NCBI GenBank assembly: GCA_012103505.1
Contig: WLWP01000001.1
Location: forward strand, 186,001-250,000
Reading direction: 5' to 3'
DNA from: Pseudomonadales bacterium
Lineage (GTDB): Bacteria > Pseudomonadota > Gammaproteobacteria > Pseudomonadales > Azotimanducaceae
Length of the DNA: 64,000 bases
Positions within the stretch are counted from its first letter, which is position 1; every line of letters begins with the position of its first letter. Both the position numbers and the translations under genes were made by a program. This document shows, one piece after another, positions 43,872-52,971 of this stretch. The notes below the pieces were generated by a model. The model searched no databases and was not told where the DNA came from. It saw nothing but the letters and a program-made list of their open reading frames with translations.

Positions 43872-45371
43872 ATGCGGCTAATCAGTATTGTTTGTGGCTT
43901 GCTATTGGGCAGTGCTATTTATGCAAATCCGAGTGTTAAGACAATCCAAGGGGAGGTTGTCGGCTTTGAAGAGAATGGCCGTAACGTCTTCAAAGGTATT
44001 CCTTTCGCGCGCGCACCGGTCGGTAACTTACGTTGGCAAGCTCCTGGGAAATTAGAAACCAGCAAACCGCCTATAGACGCCTCCTCATTCGAGTCCCAAT
44101 GTACTCAGAAGAACGTTCCTGCAAGCGAAGAAGATTGCCTGTTTTTGAACATCTGGACCAACGGCTTGGATCAAGCTAAGCGGCCGGTCATGGTATGGGT
44201 TCATGGAGGTGGTTTTCGAGGTGGTAGTGGCAATATTGATGGCCACCCCTTGGCACAGGAGGACGTTGTTGTTGTCTCCTTTAACTATCGGTTAGGCCCC
44301 ATCGGTTTTTTTGCTCATGAAGAGCTTGAAGGGGCACTAAATTTTGGTTTGTTGGATATGGTGGCAGCGCTTGAGTGGGTGCAGGGCAACATCGAGGTAT
44401 TTGGTGGTGATCCCACCAACGTTACTATTTTTGGGGTATCTGCCGGTGGACAGGCGATCAATCTCTTGATGGCGAGTCCTCGCGCGCGAGGTCTGTTTCA
44501 CCGGGCGATCGCACAGAGTGGCTATGGCACTTGGCCCCTACCACGTGTCAGCGGGCTAAAGTCGCGCTGGCTTAAGAATTGGCTAGGTGAGCCCGTTGCA
44601 GATGCTGTTTCTGTAAGCCAGGCATTAACTGCAGGGCTAGGTGTCTCTGATGATCTGACAACCTTGCGAACGTTACCGGCCAGAGATTTGGTCAATGCCT
44701 TAGACGGCTTCCAATTGCCGATCGTCGACGGCATCTCTCTCCCAGACGAGCCTGCCGTCGTGTTTATGCAGGGAGGTCAGGCTGATGTGCCGTATTTGAC
44801 GGGTGGGAATAGTTACGAAGGTTCTGTGCAGGGCGGTTCCGGTGTCACGTTAGAAAACGTCGCAGCAGGATTTGCGTATGCTGATGCCAACGTACGATCC
44901 CTTTACGCAGCAGACATGACCCAGGATGAAACGCTGGGTTGGAGGCGAGTGTTTGGCGATATGCGCTACGTACTATCTGCGCACACGTTAGCAGACGCGA
45001 TGTCGACAGTGGCTAGTCCAACTTGGAAATACTATGTCGACTTTGTCCCGGCTGCGCAAAAAGACGATTGGCCCGGTACGCCGCATGCCATGGAAACTGT
45101 ATTTCTCTTTTCGGGTCACGCTTCCCCCGACCCAGAAGTGAAAGCGCTGTCAAAGAGGATGCGCGGTTATTGGTCCCGTTTTGCGAAATTTGGTGATCCT
45201 AACGGCAACTCAGCTCGCGATTCGCGGAACACAGAACGCCTTGTATGGCCTTCTTCGACTGCAGAGAGTCCGAAGTGGTTGGTGCTTTCCCATGAAGACC
45301 GGATTGAAGGGAATCCACTAGGTGGGAAGTTGGGCTTGTTATCCGGTCACTATATCCGCCGCCATCTGTGA
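43872..45371 (+). CDS. Type B carboxylesterase, secreted
   Basis: The 499-residue alpha/beta hydrolase has a signal peptide (ending IYA-NPS), the oxyanion block HGGGFRGGSG (111-120), and TIFGVSAGGQAIN with catalytic Ser190. TVFLFSGHASPD near residue 418 contains the His region and SEEDCLFLNIW is the type B N-terminal signature. It hydrolyses carboxylic esters in the periplasm. The molybdate-binding protein gene begins one base after its stop, an odd pairing that may reflect only gene density. Confidence 0.9.
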   Translation: MRLISIVCGLLLGSAIYANPSVKTIQGEVVGFEENGRNVFKGIPFARAPVGNLRWQAPGKLETSKPPIDASSFESQCTQKNVPASEEDCLFLNIWTNGLDQAKRPVMVWVHGGGFRGGSGNIDGHPLAQEDVVVVSFNYRLGPIGFFAHEELEGALNFGLLDMVAALEWVQGNIEVFGGDPTNVTIFGVSAGGQAINLLMASPRARGLFHRAIAQSGYGTWPLPRVSGLKSRWLKNWLGEPVADAVSVSQALTAGLGVSDDLTTLRTLPARDLVNALDGFQLPIVDGISLPDEPAVVFMQGGQADVPYLTGGNSYEGSVQGGSGVTLENVAAGFAYADANVRSLYAADMTQDETLGWRRVFGDMRYVLSAHTLADAMSTVASPTWKYYVDFVPAAQKDDWPGTPHAMETVFLFSGHASPDPEVKALSKRMRGYWSRFAKFGDPNGNSARDSRNTERLVWPSSTAESPKWLVLSHEDRIEGNPLGGKLGLLSGHYIRRHL

Positions 45372-45372
45372 G

Positions 45373-46140
45373 ATGAGTAGGCGATGGACACAAATACTTT
45401 GTTGCGTTGGGGTCGCTTTCGCTTGCTTGTTATCGACACCTAGCATTGCGACGACCGTTTTCGCCGCTGCGAGCCTCAAAGAGGCATTCGAGGAGATCGC
45501 GACGGACTTCTCAGCTGCGACCGGTGCGGAGCTCACGCTTTCGTTTGCCAGCTCCTCGATCTTAGCCCGACAAATCGAATTTGGTGCTCCGGCAGACGTC
45601 TTTGTTTCAGCGAACGTCGCATGGATGGATTGGTTAGAAGATCGAGGTCACATCCAATCGAAAACGAGAACCGATCTGATCGGTAATCGGCTTGTTATGG
45701 TTGCTCACCGTGCAGATACAGGTCTGATCAGCTTGTCGGATGCGCCAGCGATTGAAACGCTATTGGGGGATGGCCGTCTTGCCATGGGTTTGGTGGCTGC
45801 TGTACCTGCTGGGATTTATGGCAAAGCTGCCCTCGCAAAGTTAGGTGTGTGGCGCGAACTTGAAGATCAGGTTGCCCAAACCGACAATGTGCGTGCTGCG
45901 GTAATGTTGGTGGCGACTGGTGAAGCACCGTTGGGAATTGTCTATGCGAGCGACGTGGTAGCCAGTGAAGTTCATGTAGTCGGTACTTTTCCTGCTGAAA
46001 GTCATGCACCGATCGTTTACCCAGTTGCTGCAACCAAAGCCACCGAGGACCCCGTCGTTGGCCAGCTGTTATCTTTCCTAAACACTGAAGCTGCGCGGGA
46101 TATCTTTGTCCGCCATGGCTTCACACCACTGCAGCACTAG
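45373..46140 (+). CDS. modA: Molybdate ABC transporter substrate-binding protein ModA
   Basis: The 255-residue periplasmic binding protein has a signal peptide ending PSIA, then TTVFAAASLKEAFEEIATDF, the hallmark ModA N-terminus. SFASSSILARQIEFGAPADV gives the oxyanion-binding Ser pair. It captures molybdate or tungstate for ModBC. ATG at 45373 is used; the frame is open upstream into the esterase gene but the signal peptide begins here. Its stop directly abuts the ModB ATG. Confidence 0.93.
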   Translation: MSRRWTQILCCVGVAFACLLSTPSIATTVFAAASLKEAFEEIATDFSAATGAELTLSFASSSILARQIEFGAPADVFVSANVAWMDWLEDRGHIQSKTRTDLIGNRLVMVAHRADTGLISLSDAPAIETLLGDGRLAMGLVAAVPAGIYGKAALAKLGVWRELEDQVAQTDNVRAAVMLVATGEAPLGIVYASDVVASEVHVVGTFPAESHAPIVYPVAATKATEDPVVGQLLSFLNTEAARDIFVRHGFTPLQH

Positions 46141-46833
46141 ATGCTGGGCCTAGGTCCTGCTGAATGGCAGGCGATTTTCCTATCGCTCAAGGTTGCCCTG
46201 TGGGCGACGGCACTAAGTTTGCCGCTCGGGATATTCGTGGCCTATGCTTTGGCGCGGTGGGAGTTTCGCGGCAAACAGCTCTTAAACGGATTGGTCCATT
46301 TACCGCTGATCATGCCGCCGGTGGTGACCGGATATTTGCTGCTCATGATGTTTGGAACTCGTGGCGTCATTGGGAGCTTTCTGGCGGATTTAGGGATTGT
46401 GCTTGCATTTCAATGGACCGGGGCGGTGTTGGCAGCGGCCATCATGGCATTCCCGTTGATGGTCAGGGCGATTAGGCTCTCCATCGAAGCGGTAGATACA
46501 AGGTTGGAAGAAGCTGCGGCAACCCTCGGGGCTTCGCCTGTACATGTCTTTAGACGGATCACGTTGCCGCTCATTTTGCCCGGTGTGATCGCTGGATCTA
46601 TTTTGGCATTTGCCAAAGCGATCGGAGAATTTGGCGCCACGATTACGTTCGTTGCCAATATACCGGGCCAAACGCAGACCATTCCATCAGCCATTTACGC
46701 TTTCTTGCAGGTGCCTGATGGAGAAGGGGTTGCTCTAAAATTGGTCGCGGTATCGATACTCATCGCAATGGCAGCGGTGTTGATCTCTGAATCCATTGCG
46801 CAACGAATTGCACGCAAGGTTGGTGAGCGCTAG
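46141..46833 (+). CDS. modB: Molybdate ABC transporter permease ModB
   Basis: The 230-residue membrane protein has about five hydrophobic helices, LPLIMPPVVTGYLLLMMFG typical of ModB, and the EAA-loop region EEAAATLGASPVHVFRRITL that contacts the ATPase. It starts directly after ModA stops. The ATPase gene starts by overlapping its stop by one base. Confidence 0.94.
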   Translation: MLGLGPAEWQAIFLSLKVALWATALSLPLGIFVAYALARWEFRGKQLLNGLVHLPLIMPPVVTGYLLLMMFGTRGVIGSFLADLGIVLAFQWTGAVLAAAIMAFPLMVRAIRLSIEAVDTRLEEAAATLGASPVHVFRRITLPLILPGVIAGSILAFAKAIGEFGATITFVANIPGQTQTIPSAIYAFLQVPDGEGVALKLVAVSILIAMAAVLISESIAQRIARKVGER

Positions 46834-47900
46834 TGCTCTCCATCAAGTTACAGCATACTTTTGAGGACTTTCGGCTCGACGTCGACTTCACAGCCCCACC
46901 AGGATTGACTGTCTTGTTTGGCAGTTCGGGATCTGGAAAGACAAGCATCATTAACGCGGTTGCTGGATTGTTGCGTCCGGATGTCGGTAGGGTCGTGTTG
47001 GACGGATCCACTTTGCTCGACACTGAGGCTGGTGAGTATGTGCCACCACACCGACGAAAAATCGGCTATGTGTTTCAGGAAGGTCGTCTGTTCCCGCATT
47101 TGAGCGTCGCTGCCAATTTGATCTTTGGCCAGCGGGACGAGGATTCTGCGGGTATGGATCGAATCGTAGATTTACTTGGCATTAGTCATCTGTTGGACCG
47201 GCAGCCGAATAGGCTCTCGGGCGGTGAGAAACAAAGGGTTGCCATTGGACGGGCGCTGATCAGCAAACCTTCGCTACTACTGGCTGATGAGCCGCTCGCT
47301 GCCCTCGATGAAGCGCGCAAATCGGAAATACTGCCGTATTTTGAACGTTTGCGAGATGAGATAGAGACGCCGATATTGTATGTGAGTCACTCGGCTACCG
47401 AAGTTGCGCGACTCGCCACGAGCGTCGTGGCTCTCGAGAACGGTCGCGTCATAGGTCAGGGTCCAGCTGTGAAACTCCTTGCTGACTCGAGCGTGACACC
47501 GATGGGCATTCGTTCAGTTGGCGCGGTCCTTGAAGGGCGGGTTGGCGAGCACCTCCAAGATGGATTAACAGAACTACATGCGGGCAATGAGCGGCTATAT
47601 GTGCCCAGAGTTGAGCATGAGATCGGAGACGTAATCCGGGTTCGGATTCCCGCTCACGAGGTCCTGCTAGCGATGCATGAACCACATTCGATCTCGGCAC
47701 TCAACGTGTTTAAAGGTACGATTCAAGGACTACAAACAACCGAAGATCGTGGCGTGGTCGTAACTCTTGAAACGAGTGCAGGCGCGATCTTGTCCAGGGT
47801 GACACAGAGATCTGCTAATTCATTAGGTTTAGAATTAGGCGCGACGTGCTTCGCAATCGTAAAAACAGTAGCGATCGCGCCAGAAGATGTTGGTGGTTAA
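46833..47900 (+). CDS. modC: Molybdate ABC transporter ATP-binding protein ModC
   Basis: The 355-residue ATPase shows Walker A GSSGSGKT (30-37), signature LSGGEKQRVAIGR from residue 128, and Walker B LLLADEPLAALD (148-159). The C-terminal part (about 285-355, with FKGTIQGLQ) is a TOBE domain that binds molybdate. The start is GTG at 46833, overlapping the ModB stop. With ModA and ModB it makes a complete importer. It could supply the molybdopterin enzyme encoded at 60191, although the two loci are 12 kb apart. Confidence 0.94.
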   Translation: MLSIKLQHTFEDFRLDVDFTAPPGLTVLFGSSGSGKTSIINAVAGLLRPDVGRVVLDGSTLLDTEAGEYVPPHRRKIGYVFQEGRLFPHLSVAANLIFGQRDEDSAGMDRIVDLLGISHLLDRQPNRLSGGEKQRVAIGRALISKPSLLLADEPLAALDEARKSEILPYFERLRDEIETPILYVSHSATEVARLATSVVALENGRVIGQGPAVKLLADSSVTPMGIRSVGAVLEGRVGEHLQDGLTELHAGNERLYVPRVEHEIGDVIRVRIPAHEVLLAMHEPHSISALNVFKGTIQGLQTTEDRGVVVTLETSAGAILSRVTQRSANSLGLELGATCFAIVKTVAIAPEDVGG

Positions 47901-47919
47901 CGGACGAAAAGGGGGTCTT

Positions 47920-48588
47920 ATGCCAGAGGCAAAACCAGAAGTTGTTAGCGTTGTCGAGTGGGAACGAGAGATTGCATCTTTGCGCAGTAAAGAGAAGGAG
48001 CTCACTAGACTAACGGATCAAGTCAATGCAGAACGTCGGCGGTTGCCGATGGTAAAGATTAAGAAGACCTACGAGTTGTTAGGTGAAGACGGTCCTGTGA
48101 GTTTGTTAGATCTGTTCGAAGGTCGCCAACAACTTATTGTGTATCACTTTATGTTTGGACCGGAAGCGGATGCTGGTTGTCCGGGGTGTTCCTGGGTAAC
48201 AGACGCGATGTCACATCCTGCGCACCTACATGCTCGCGATACGTCATTCGCATTGGTTTCGCGCGCACCGTTAGAGAAACTCTTGGCATTTAAGCAGCGC
48301 ATGGGTTGGCAGCTGCCGTGGTTCTCATCGTTTGGTAGTGAGTTTAACTATGACTTTAACGCGACAAACGACGCTGGTGAGAACCACGTTGCCAGTGTTT
48401 TCATTCGGTATGGCGACGACATTTACCGCACGTACTACACGGATAATCGCGGCGTAGAACACCTTGGTAGCCACTGGACGTACCTGGATATGACGCCCTT
48501 TGGTAGACAGGAAGATTGGGAAGAGGTGCCGGAAGGTTGGCCAAAGAAAGACAAGCACTGGACGACGTTTCACGACAGCTACGCTTAG
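47920..48588 (+). CDS. DUF899 thioredoxin-like family protein
   Basis: The 222-residue protein has the DUF899 pattern: EVVSVVEWEREIASLRSKEK, RRRLPMVKI, QLIVYHFMFGPEADAGCPGC with a C-P-G-C pair, and SFGSEFNYDF. The family has a thioredoxin-like fold and no settled function. The start is the ATG at 47920; an open frame from 47887 overlaps the modC end. It precedes the cupin gene by three bases and may be unrelated to molybdate uptake. Confidence 0.87.
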   Translation: MPEAKPEVVSVVEWEREIASLRSKEKELTRLTDQVNAERRRLPMVKIKKTYELLGEDGPVSLLDLFEGRQQLIVYHFMFGPEADAGCPGCSWVTDAMSHPAHLHARDTSFALVSRAPLEKLLAFKQRMGWQLPWFSSFGSEFNYDFNATNDAGENHVASVFIRYGDDIYRTYYTDNRGVEHLGSHWTYLDMTPFGRQEDWEEVPEGWPKKDKHWTTFHDSYA

Positions 48589-48591
48589 TCA

Positions 48592-49002
48592 GTGTTAACT
48601 GATAAACGTCTCGGATCGGAGCCCGACGAAATAGCGCCAGACGGCTCTGAAGTGCGGCTGCTCACAGCGTTACCGAGGGGTAGCATGGGGCACTTCACAA
48701 TTCCGGCTGGGCAAACTATACGGGCGGTATGCCACAAAACCGTGGATGAAATATGGTACGTGCTCACCGGCACCGGGCAGATGTGGCGTAAGCACCAAAA
48801 TGAAGAGCTTGTGGTTTCATTGTGTGAGGGCGTTAGCGTCACCATTCCGGTCGGCACGAGTTTTCAAGTTCGCAATACCGGTGTAGAGGATCTGCGGGTC
48901 GTTGGGCAAACGATGCCCGCCTGGCCAGGTAACGACGAAGCGACAATTGTAACCGGAAGGTGGTCGCCGACGTTGAAGGGTGGCTACGAATCAAAAAGTT
49001 AG
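48592..49002 (+). CDS. Cupin-domain protein
   Basis: The 136-residue beta-barrel protein has GHFTIPAGQTIRAVCHKTVDEIWYV-type spacing of cupin motif 1, and GVSVTIPVGTSFQVRN as motif 2. A metal site of His/Glu is plausible but one of the usual ligands is not obvious. No specific reaction can be given. It starts with GTG at 48592, three bases after the DUF899 stop. Confidence 0.8.
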   Translation: MLTDKRLGSEPDEIAPDGSEVRLLTALPRGSMGHFTIPAGQTIRAVCHKTVDEIWYVLTGTGQMWRKHQNEELVVSLCEGVSVTIPVGTSFQVRNTGVEDLRVVGQTMPAWPGNDEATIVTGRWSPTLKGGYESKS

Positions 49003-49017
49003 TAAATAGGAGTTGTT

Positions 49018-49386
49018 ATGGCTAAGAACGCGGAAATCATAAAGGGTTTCATTGCAAGTTGGAGCAATATGGATCCGGATGCTTTGGCGAGCTATTTCAC
49101 GGATGACGGCACCTATCACAACATGCCTGCGAAGCCCGTTGCGGGCCGGGAAAATATCACCCAATTTATAAAGGTCTTCTTAGAAACTTGGACTGAGACT
49201 AGTTGGGACATTCTGAACATAGTCGAAGATGGTGATGTGGTTGTTTGTGAGCGGTTGGACCGGACCAAAACCCCTCAAGGTAACGTGGATTTACCGTGTG
49301 TCGGTGTTTTTGAGATGCAAAATGGCAAAATACACGTTTGGCGTGACTATTTTGACATGGCAACTTTTACGCGAGCGATGTCCTAG
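49018..49386 (+). CDS. Limonene-1,2-epoxide hydrolase/SnoaL-like protein
   Basis: This 122-residue SnoaL-like cone-fold protein has CERLDR (Arg79 and Asp81) and VWRDYFDM (Asp110). These match the Arg99, Asp101 and Asp132 catalytic residues of limonene-1,2-epoxide hydrolase, so epoxide hydrolysis is likely rather than a ketosteroid isomerase or polyketide cyclase role. AGGAG precedes the ATG. No terpene genes are adjacent, so the substrate is open. Confidence 0.82.
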   Translation: MAKNAEIIKGFIASWSNMDPDALASYFTDDGTYHNMPAKPVAGRENITQFIKVFLETWTETSWDILNIVEDGDVVVCERLDRTKTPQGNVDLPCVGVFEMQNGKIHVWRDYFDMATFTRAMS

Positions 49387-49405
49387 AACAGTCGAGTTCT
49401 GTAGC

Positions 49406-51247
49406 TCACTGGGCGAGCCACCGATCCACCTTACGCTCCAACAAACCCACTGGAAGTGCGCCGCTGTCTAGAATCACGTCGTGAAACACACGGATGTCGA
49501 ACTTATCCCCTAGTTTCGCCTCTGCGCGTTCTCTAAGCTCCACGATCTTGAGCATTCCCATCATGTAGGCCGTCGCCTGCCCTGGCATGACGATATACCG
49601 GCGGATTTCACTACGTGCAGCTGGGACCGCTAAACTCGCGTTCGCCATCATAAAGTCGAAGGCTCGCTCTTCCGACCAGTCCATTGCGTGTAAACCAGTA
49701 TCGACCACTAAACGAACTGCGCGCCAAAGTTCAGAATTTAGTCTGCCGAATTCGGAGAGCGGCGTTTGGTAGGTGCCCGGGATCTCCTTGGCAAAACGTT
49801 CTGCGTAGAGTCCCCAGCCTTCCGAGAAAGTCGTGACACCTGCATTCTTGCGGAATTCTGGAATGCCTTGCAGTTCTTTGGCGATCGCGATTTGCATGTG
49901 GTGGCCTGGAAGACCTTCGTGGTAAGCAATCACCTCTAGTTCTGGTCGAGGCATCGCATGCATGTCGGAAAGGTGTGCATAGTAAATGCCTGGTCGAGAC
50001 CCATCTGGTGTACTCGCGAAGTAGTGCTGTGCGGCGCCGTCTTGTTCTCGAAAGGCTTCAACTCGTCGGACCACAAGATCTGCCTTAGGCAGGATTCCAA
50101 AATATTCCGGCAAACGCCCCTTAATGTTTTCAATAGCAAGGGTCGCCTCATCTATGTAGGCCTGTCGCCCCACATCATCGTTAGGAAAGAACAGGCGGCG
50201 GTCTTCAGTGTCTTCGCGCATCCAGCGAAATAGATCTGTTAGGTTTCCCTCAAACCCAATTTCTTCCTTGATCGCGTCCATCGCGGCGTGAATTCTTTCG
50301 ATTTCGCGCATGCCGATCGCGTGAATCTCTTCGGCCGAGCTATTCGTTGTGGTGTGATAGGCGAGTCGCTCTCGGTAGTAGGCTGCGCCGTTATCTAAGG
50401 CGCCAACTCCGGTTGCGACCTTTGCTGCATTGGTCTGATCAGTTTCTTGCCATTCAATCAAATTCGTATAGGCCGGTAGCCAGTGTGCGAGTAATTGTTC
50501 GCGTCCTCTCTTGAGCAACTCCATCGACTGAGTAGTGTCGATTTCTCCGCTTTCCGCGAGAGCCTCAATCTTCTGCTCGAGATCTAGCCACAGTGGATTC
50601 TTTGCCTCTGTATCCTCAAAAGGGTAGCCCGCGATCAACTTCCGCGACTCTTCAATTACCGCTGTATACGAAAAGTATGGCGGATGGACGCCTGCATCTG
50701 CGTAGCGTCTAGATCGAGTTGTCAATTGGTTCAAAGCCCGTCCGCTTTCTTCAATGCGATTTAGGAGTGCTTCGAAGTCAGACAGATCATCGACTCGATG
50801 AAATGAAATAAGGAGCTGAGGGAGGAACGAATGCATCGATCCCATTTGCGTGAAGACGTATTCCTGTTTGCGAAAGACTTCTGCCTTCTCCGCCATATCT
50901 GTTTGGTAGATCCAAAAGTCGTAGGAGTCCTTAGTTACGCTGTCGAGGGATGTGTATGAAAACTCTGCTTGGAGCTCATCTGTGGCTGCTCGCTGCCAAG
51001 CGAGATACGCGTCAGAGCCTGCTTCAGAAAGATCGTCGACGCGCCCATAGTCTTCATCTTTGATTCCGAGGAACGTCTTTCTGATTGGGAAAAAGTCCAG
51101 CGCTTCTTCGAATTTAGCGTCGAACCACGTGTTCAAGCGTTCCGATTCACTGGGTTCTGGTGCGGAAGTTTCTGCAGGCGGTTCGCTACATGCGCTCAGC
51201 AGGAAAAGGGAGATCAGCCATATTGAAGGTCGTTGATACGCGCGCAT
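49406..51247 (-). CDS. DUF885 family metallo-hydrolase lipoprotein
   Basis: The 613-residue product has a lipoprotein signal (SLFLLSACSEPP, lipobox L-S-A-C) and the DUF885 metal motif AYHEGLPGHHMQIA (H-E-x3-H-H). The family is a gluzincin-like predicted metallopeptidase of unknown substrate that is exported in many Gram-negative bacteria. It converges on the epoxide-hydrolase-like gene with 19 bases between. It is one of many exported hydrolases in this window. Confidence 0.87.
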   Translation of the reverse strand: MRAYQRPSIWLISLFLLSACSEPPAETSAPEPSESERLNTWFDAKFEEALDFFPIRKTFLGIKDEDYGRVDDLSEAGSDAYLAWQRAATDELQAEFSYTSLDSVTKDSYDFWIYQTDMAEKAEVFRKQEYVFTQMGSMHSFLPQLLISFHRVDDLSDFEALLNRIEESGRALNQLTTRSRRYADAGVHPPYFSYTAVIEESRKLIAGYPFEDTEAKNPLWLDLEQKIEALAESGEIDTTQSMELLKRGREQLLAHWLPAYTNLIEWQETDQTNAAKVATGVGALDNGAAYYRERLAYHTTTNSSAEEIHAIGMREIERIHAAMDAIKEEIGFEGNLTDLFRWMREDTEDRRLFFPNDDVGRQAYIDEATLAIENIKGRLPEYFGILPKADLVVRRVEAFREQDGAAQHYFASTPDGSRPGIYYAHLSDMHAMPRPELEVIAYHEGLPGHHMQIAIAKELQGIPEFRKNAGVTTFSEGWGLYAERFAKEIPGTYQTPLSEFGRLNSELWRAVRLVVDTGLHAMDWSEERAFDFMMANASLAVPAARSEIRRYIVMPGQATAYMMGMLKIVELRERAEAKLGDKFDIRVFHDVILDSGALPVGLLERKVDRWLAQ

Positions 51248-51309
51248 AGGGACTCAGTGCCATTTGAAACGTCCAACTTATCCTCCGCAAATTTCTTTTT
51301 GAAAGCAAA

Positions 51310-51522
51310 TTAGTAGCCGTATCGGTCCTTAGGCTTTATCGGTGCGAGGAGCATATAGAAAATCCATGCAAACCAAGTGATGAAAATCACTGCGAGAATC
51401 CAAGCGAACTTTTCCTTGCCAGTCGTGCGGTCGGAACTGGCGATGAGAATGATTGGTAATAACCAAACGCCAGCAAAGAAAAGGAATAGTAGGAAAGAAA
51501 AGAAGCCAGTAATGAGGTCCAT
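51310..51522 (-). CDS. PLDc_N-type small membrane protein
   Basis: The 70-residue protein has two membrane helices (about residues 5-28 and 38-59) and FAWILAVIFITWFAWIFYML, which recalls the N-terminal domain of bacterial cardiolipin synthases (PLDc_N). It occurs alone here, without the catalytic phospholipase D domain. A stand-alone role is not known to me. Confidence 0.7.
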   Translation of the reverse strand: MDLITGFFSFLLFLFFAGVWLLPIILIASSDRTTGKEKFAWILAVIFITWFAWIFYMLLAPIKPKDRYGY

Positions 51523-51646
51523 GTTTTTGAGTTCTAAGCAAGTTTCGTTACCCTAAGTAAGGCAAATTTTGTGCCACATACAAATGCTTATTAATCAAAA
51601 GGATAGGCGTACTTTGGAGCTATTTCGTGGTCATTTAAAGATCACG

Positions 51647-51889
51647 ATGTCTGATGTTGAAAATCTATCGCAGCTACGCAAGGACCTACGCTTCTCGGGT
51701 TTGATAACACTGTCGGTAGCACCTGGTATTCTAATTCTTGGGCTGGTACTTGGTCTGCTTTCAACGATGAAAATATTCGGCATATTGTTTGCGGTCTCAA
51801 CGCTAATTGCCTTTGTCGGGGCGGCACTTTTTGCGGGAGCGTGGTTCTATCCGGACGATTCGTACGATGATGAATCGGTAGAGGTATAG
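51647..51889 (+). CDS. Small two-helix membrane protein, unknown
   Basis: From the ATG at 51647 the product is 80 residues with two hydrophobic stretches (about 19-40 and 42-64) and an acidic tail, YPDDSYDDESVEV. I do not recognise a family. A weak ribosome site (AAAGA) precedes the ATG; an upstream in-frame ATG at 51569 would add 26 residues that do not look membrane-like. It lies convergent to the lactonase gene. Confidence 0.55.
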   Translation: MSDVENLSQLRKDLRFSGLITLSVAPGILILGLVLGLLSTMKIFGILFAVSTLIAFVGAALFAGAWFYPDDSYDDESVEV

Positions 51890-51894
51890 CTTAA

Positions 51895-52959
51895 CTAATG
51901 ATTCGGGAGGGACAATCTGTACAGCCCCGTCCGAGCGGTTATGAACAGGCTCGATTCATCTTTTCCAAAGGTTGTGTTGGCGGGCAGTTCCGGGGTCAGG
52001 ATGGTGCCCAAGTGTGTGCCATCTGGAGCAATCACGACGACCCCACCTGGTCCGCTGGCCCAGATGTTGCCGTGTTGGTCGACTACAAACCCATCTGGAA
52101 CGCCTGGATCAGTGAGATCGCGAGCATCGAAGTGAATTTCGCCTGTTCCGAGTGAACGGTCTTGTTCGACCGGAAATTTCATCCACCATTTTTTCTCTAA
52201 ATCGCTGGATGCGACGTACAAGGTTTTTTCATCTGGCGACAGGCCGATGCCGTTTGGTCGATGCATGGTCGTAAGTTGTGTGACGGTACCGTCGAGGTCT
52301 AGCCGATAGACGCCATTAGCGGTAATTTCCTTGCCAGGGTCTTCATCCTGTTGCGGCAATCCGTAGGGAGGATCAGTAAAATACAAAGCGCCGGATGAAT
52401 GCACGACGCCGTCATTCGGGCTGTTTAGACGCTGACCGCGCCATTTGTCCGCGACAACGGTCCGCACCCCATTAGCGATGCGATCTATCCGTCGCAATCC
52501 ATGCACAAACAGCAATAACGACCCATCCTGATCTTCGATCAAGCCGTTGGAACCGCCTTGTGCACCAGTGACGATGTCCGGATCGTGGACTTGATCGACT
52601 GCAACAGTCACGGCGTCAGGTTCCCAACGATAGATTCTGTTTGCAGGAATATCGCTAAAGAGTAGGTGGTCGTCGCGCCAGACGGGTCCTTCTATGAACA
52701 TAAAACCACCGGCAACTTTTTCCAATTTGCTGCTAGCAGGTACAAGTCGACTCAAACGCTCGTCGCGAACATCTAACTTAAGTGGCAACGCTTCACTGAC
52801 CGCATAGGGAGCGATCTCATCCGAGGTTTGGCCTGAGGGTGAAAACAGCATCACGAACAGGAAGGTAGTACCCAAGAATGCGTTAGCAAGCCACGTGTTG
52901 GGTGCGAATACAGCGAAGAACCTCGGTCCAATCGCTGCGTTGTTTTCTAACTCCCGCAT
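51895..52959 (-). CDS. SMP-30/gluconolactonase-like secreted lactonase
   Basis: The 354-residue protein has an N-terminal hydrophobic segment (about 23-40), then FMFIEGPVWRDDHLLFSD with metal-ligand Glu, PNGIGLSPDEKTLYVAS with Asn, and GFVVDQHGNIWASGPGG with Asp: the six-bladed SMP-30 propeller. Such enzymes hydrolyse sugar lactones with a bound divalent metal. The start at 52959 is twelve bases after the stop of the short secreted protein gene. The 'PD-x-x-G' gene upstream may be in the same transcript. Confidence 0.87.
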   Translation of the reverse strand: MRELENNAAIGPRFFAVFAPNTWLANAFLGTTFLFVMLFSPSGQTSDEIAPYAVSEALPLKLDVRDERLSRLVPASSKLEKVAGGFMFIEGPVWRDDHLLFSDIPANRIYRWEPDAVTVAVDQVHDPDIVTGAQGGSNGLIEDQDGSLLLFVHGLRRIDRIANGVRTVVADKWRGQRLNSPNDGVVHSSGALYFTDPPYGLPQQDEDPGKEITANGVYRLDLDGTVTQLTTMHRPNGIGLSPDEKTLYVASSDLEKKWWMKFPVEQDRSLGTGEIHFDARDLTDPGVPDGFVVDQHGNIWASGPGGVVVIAPDGTHLGTILTPELPANTTFGKDESSLFITARTGLYRLSLPNH

Positions 52960-52971
52960 ACGCCTATTGTC

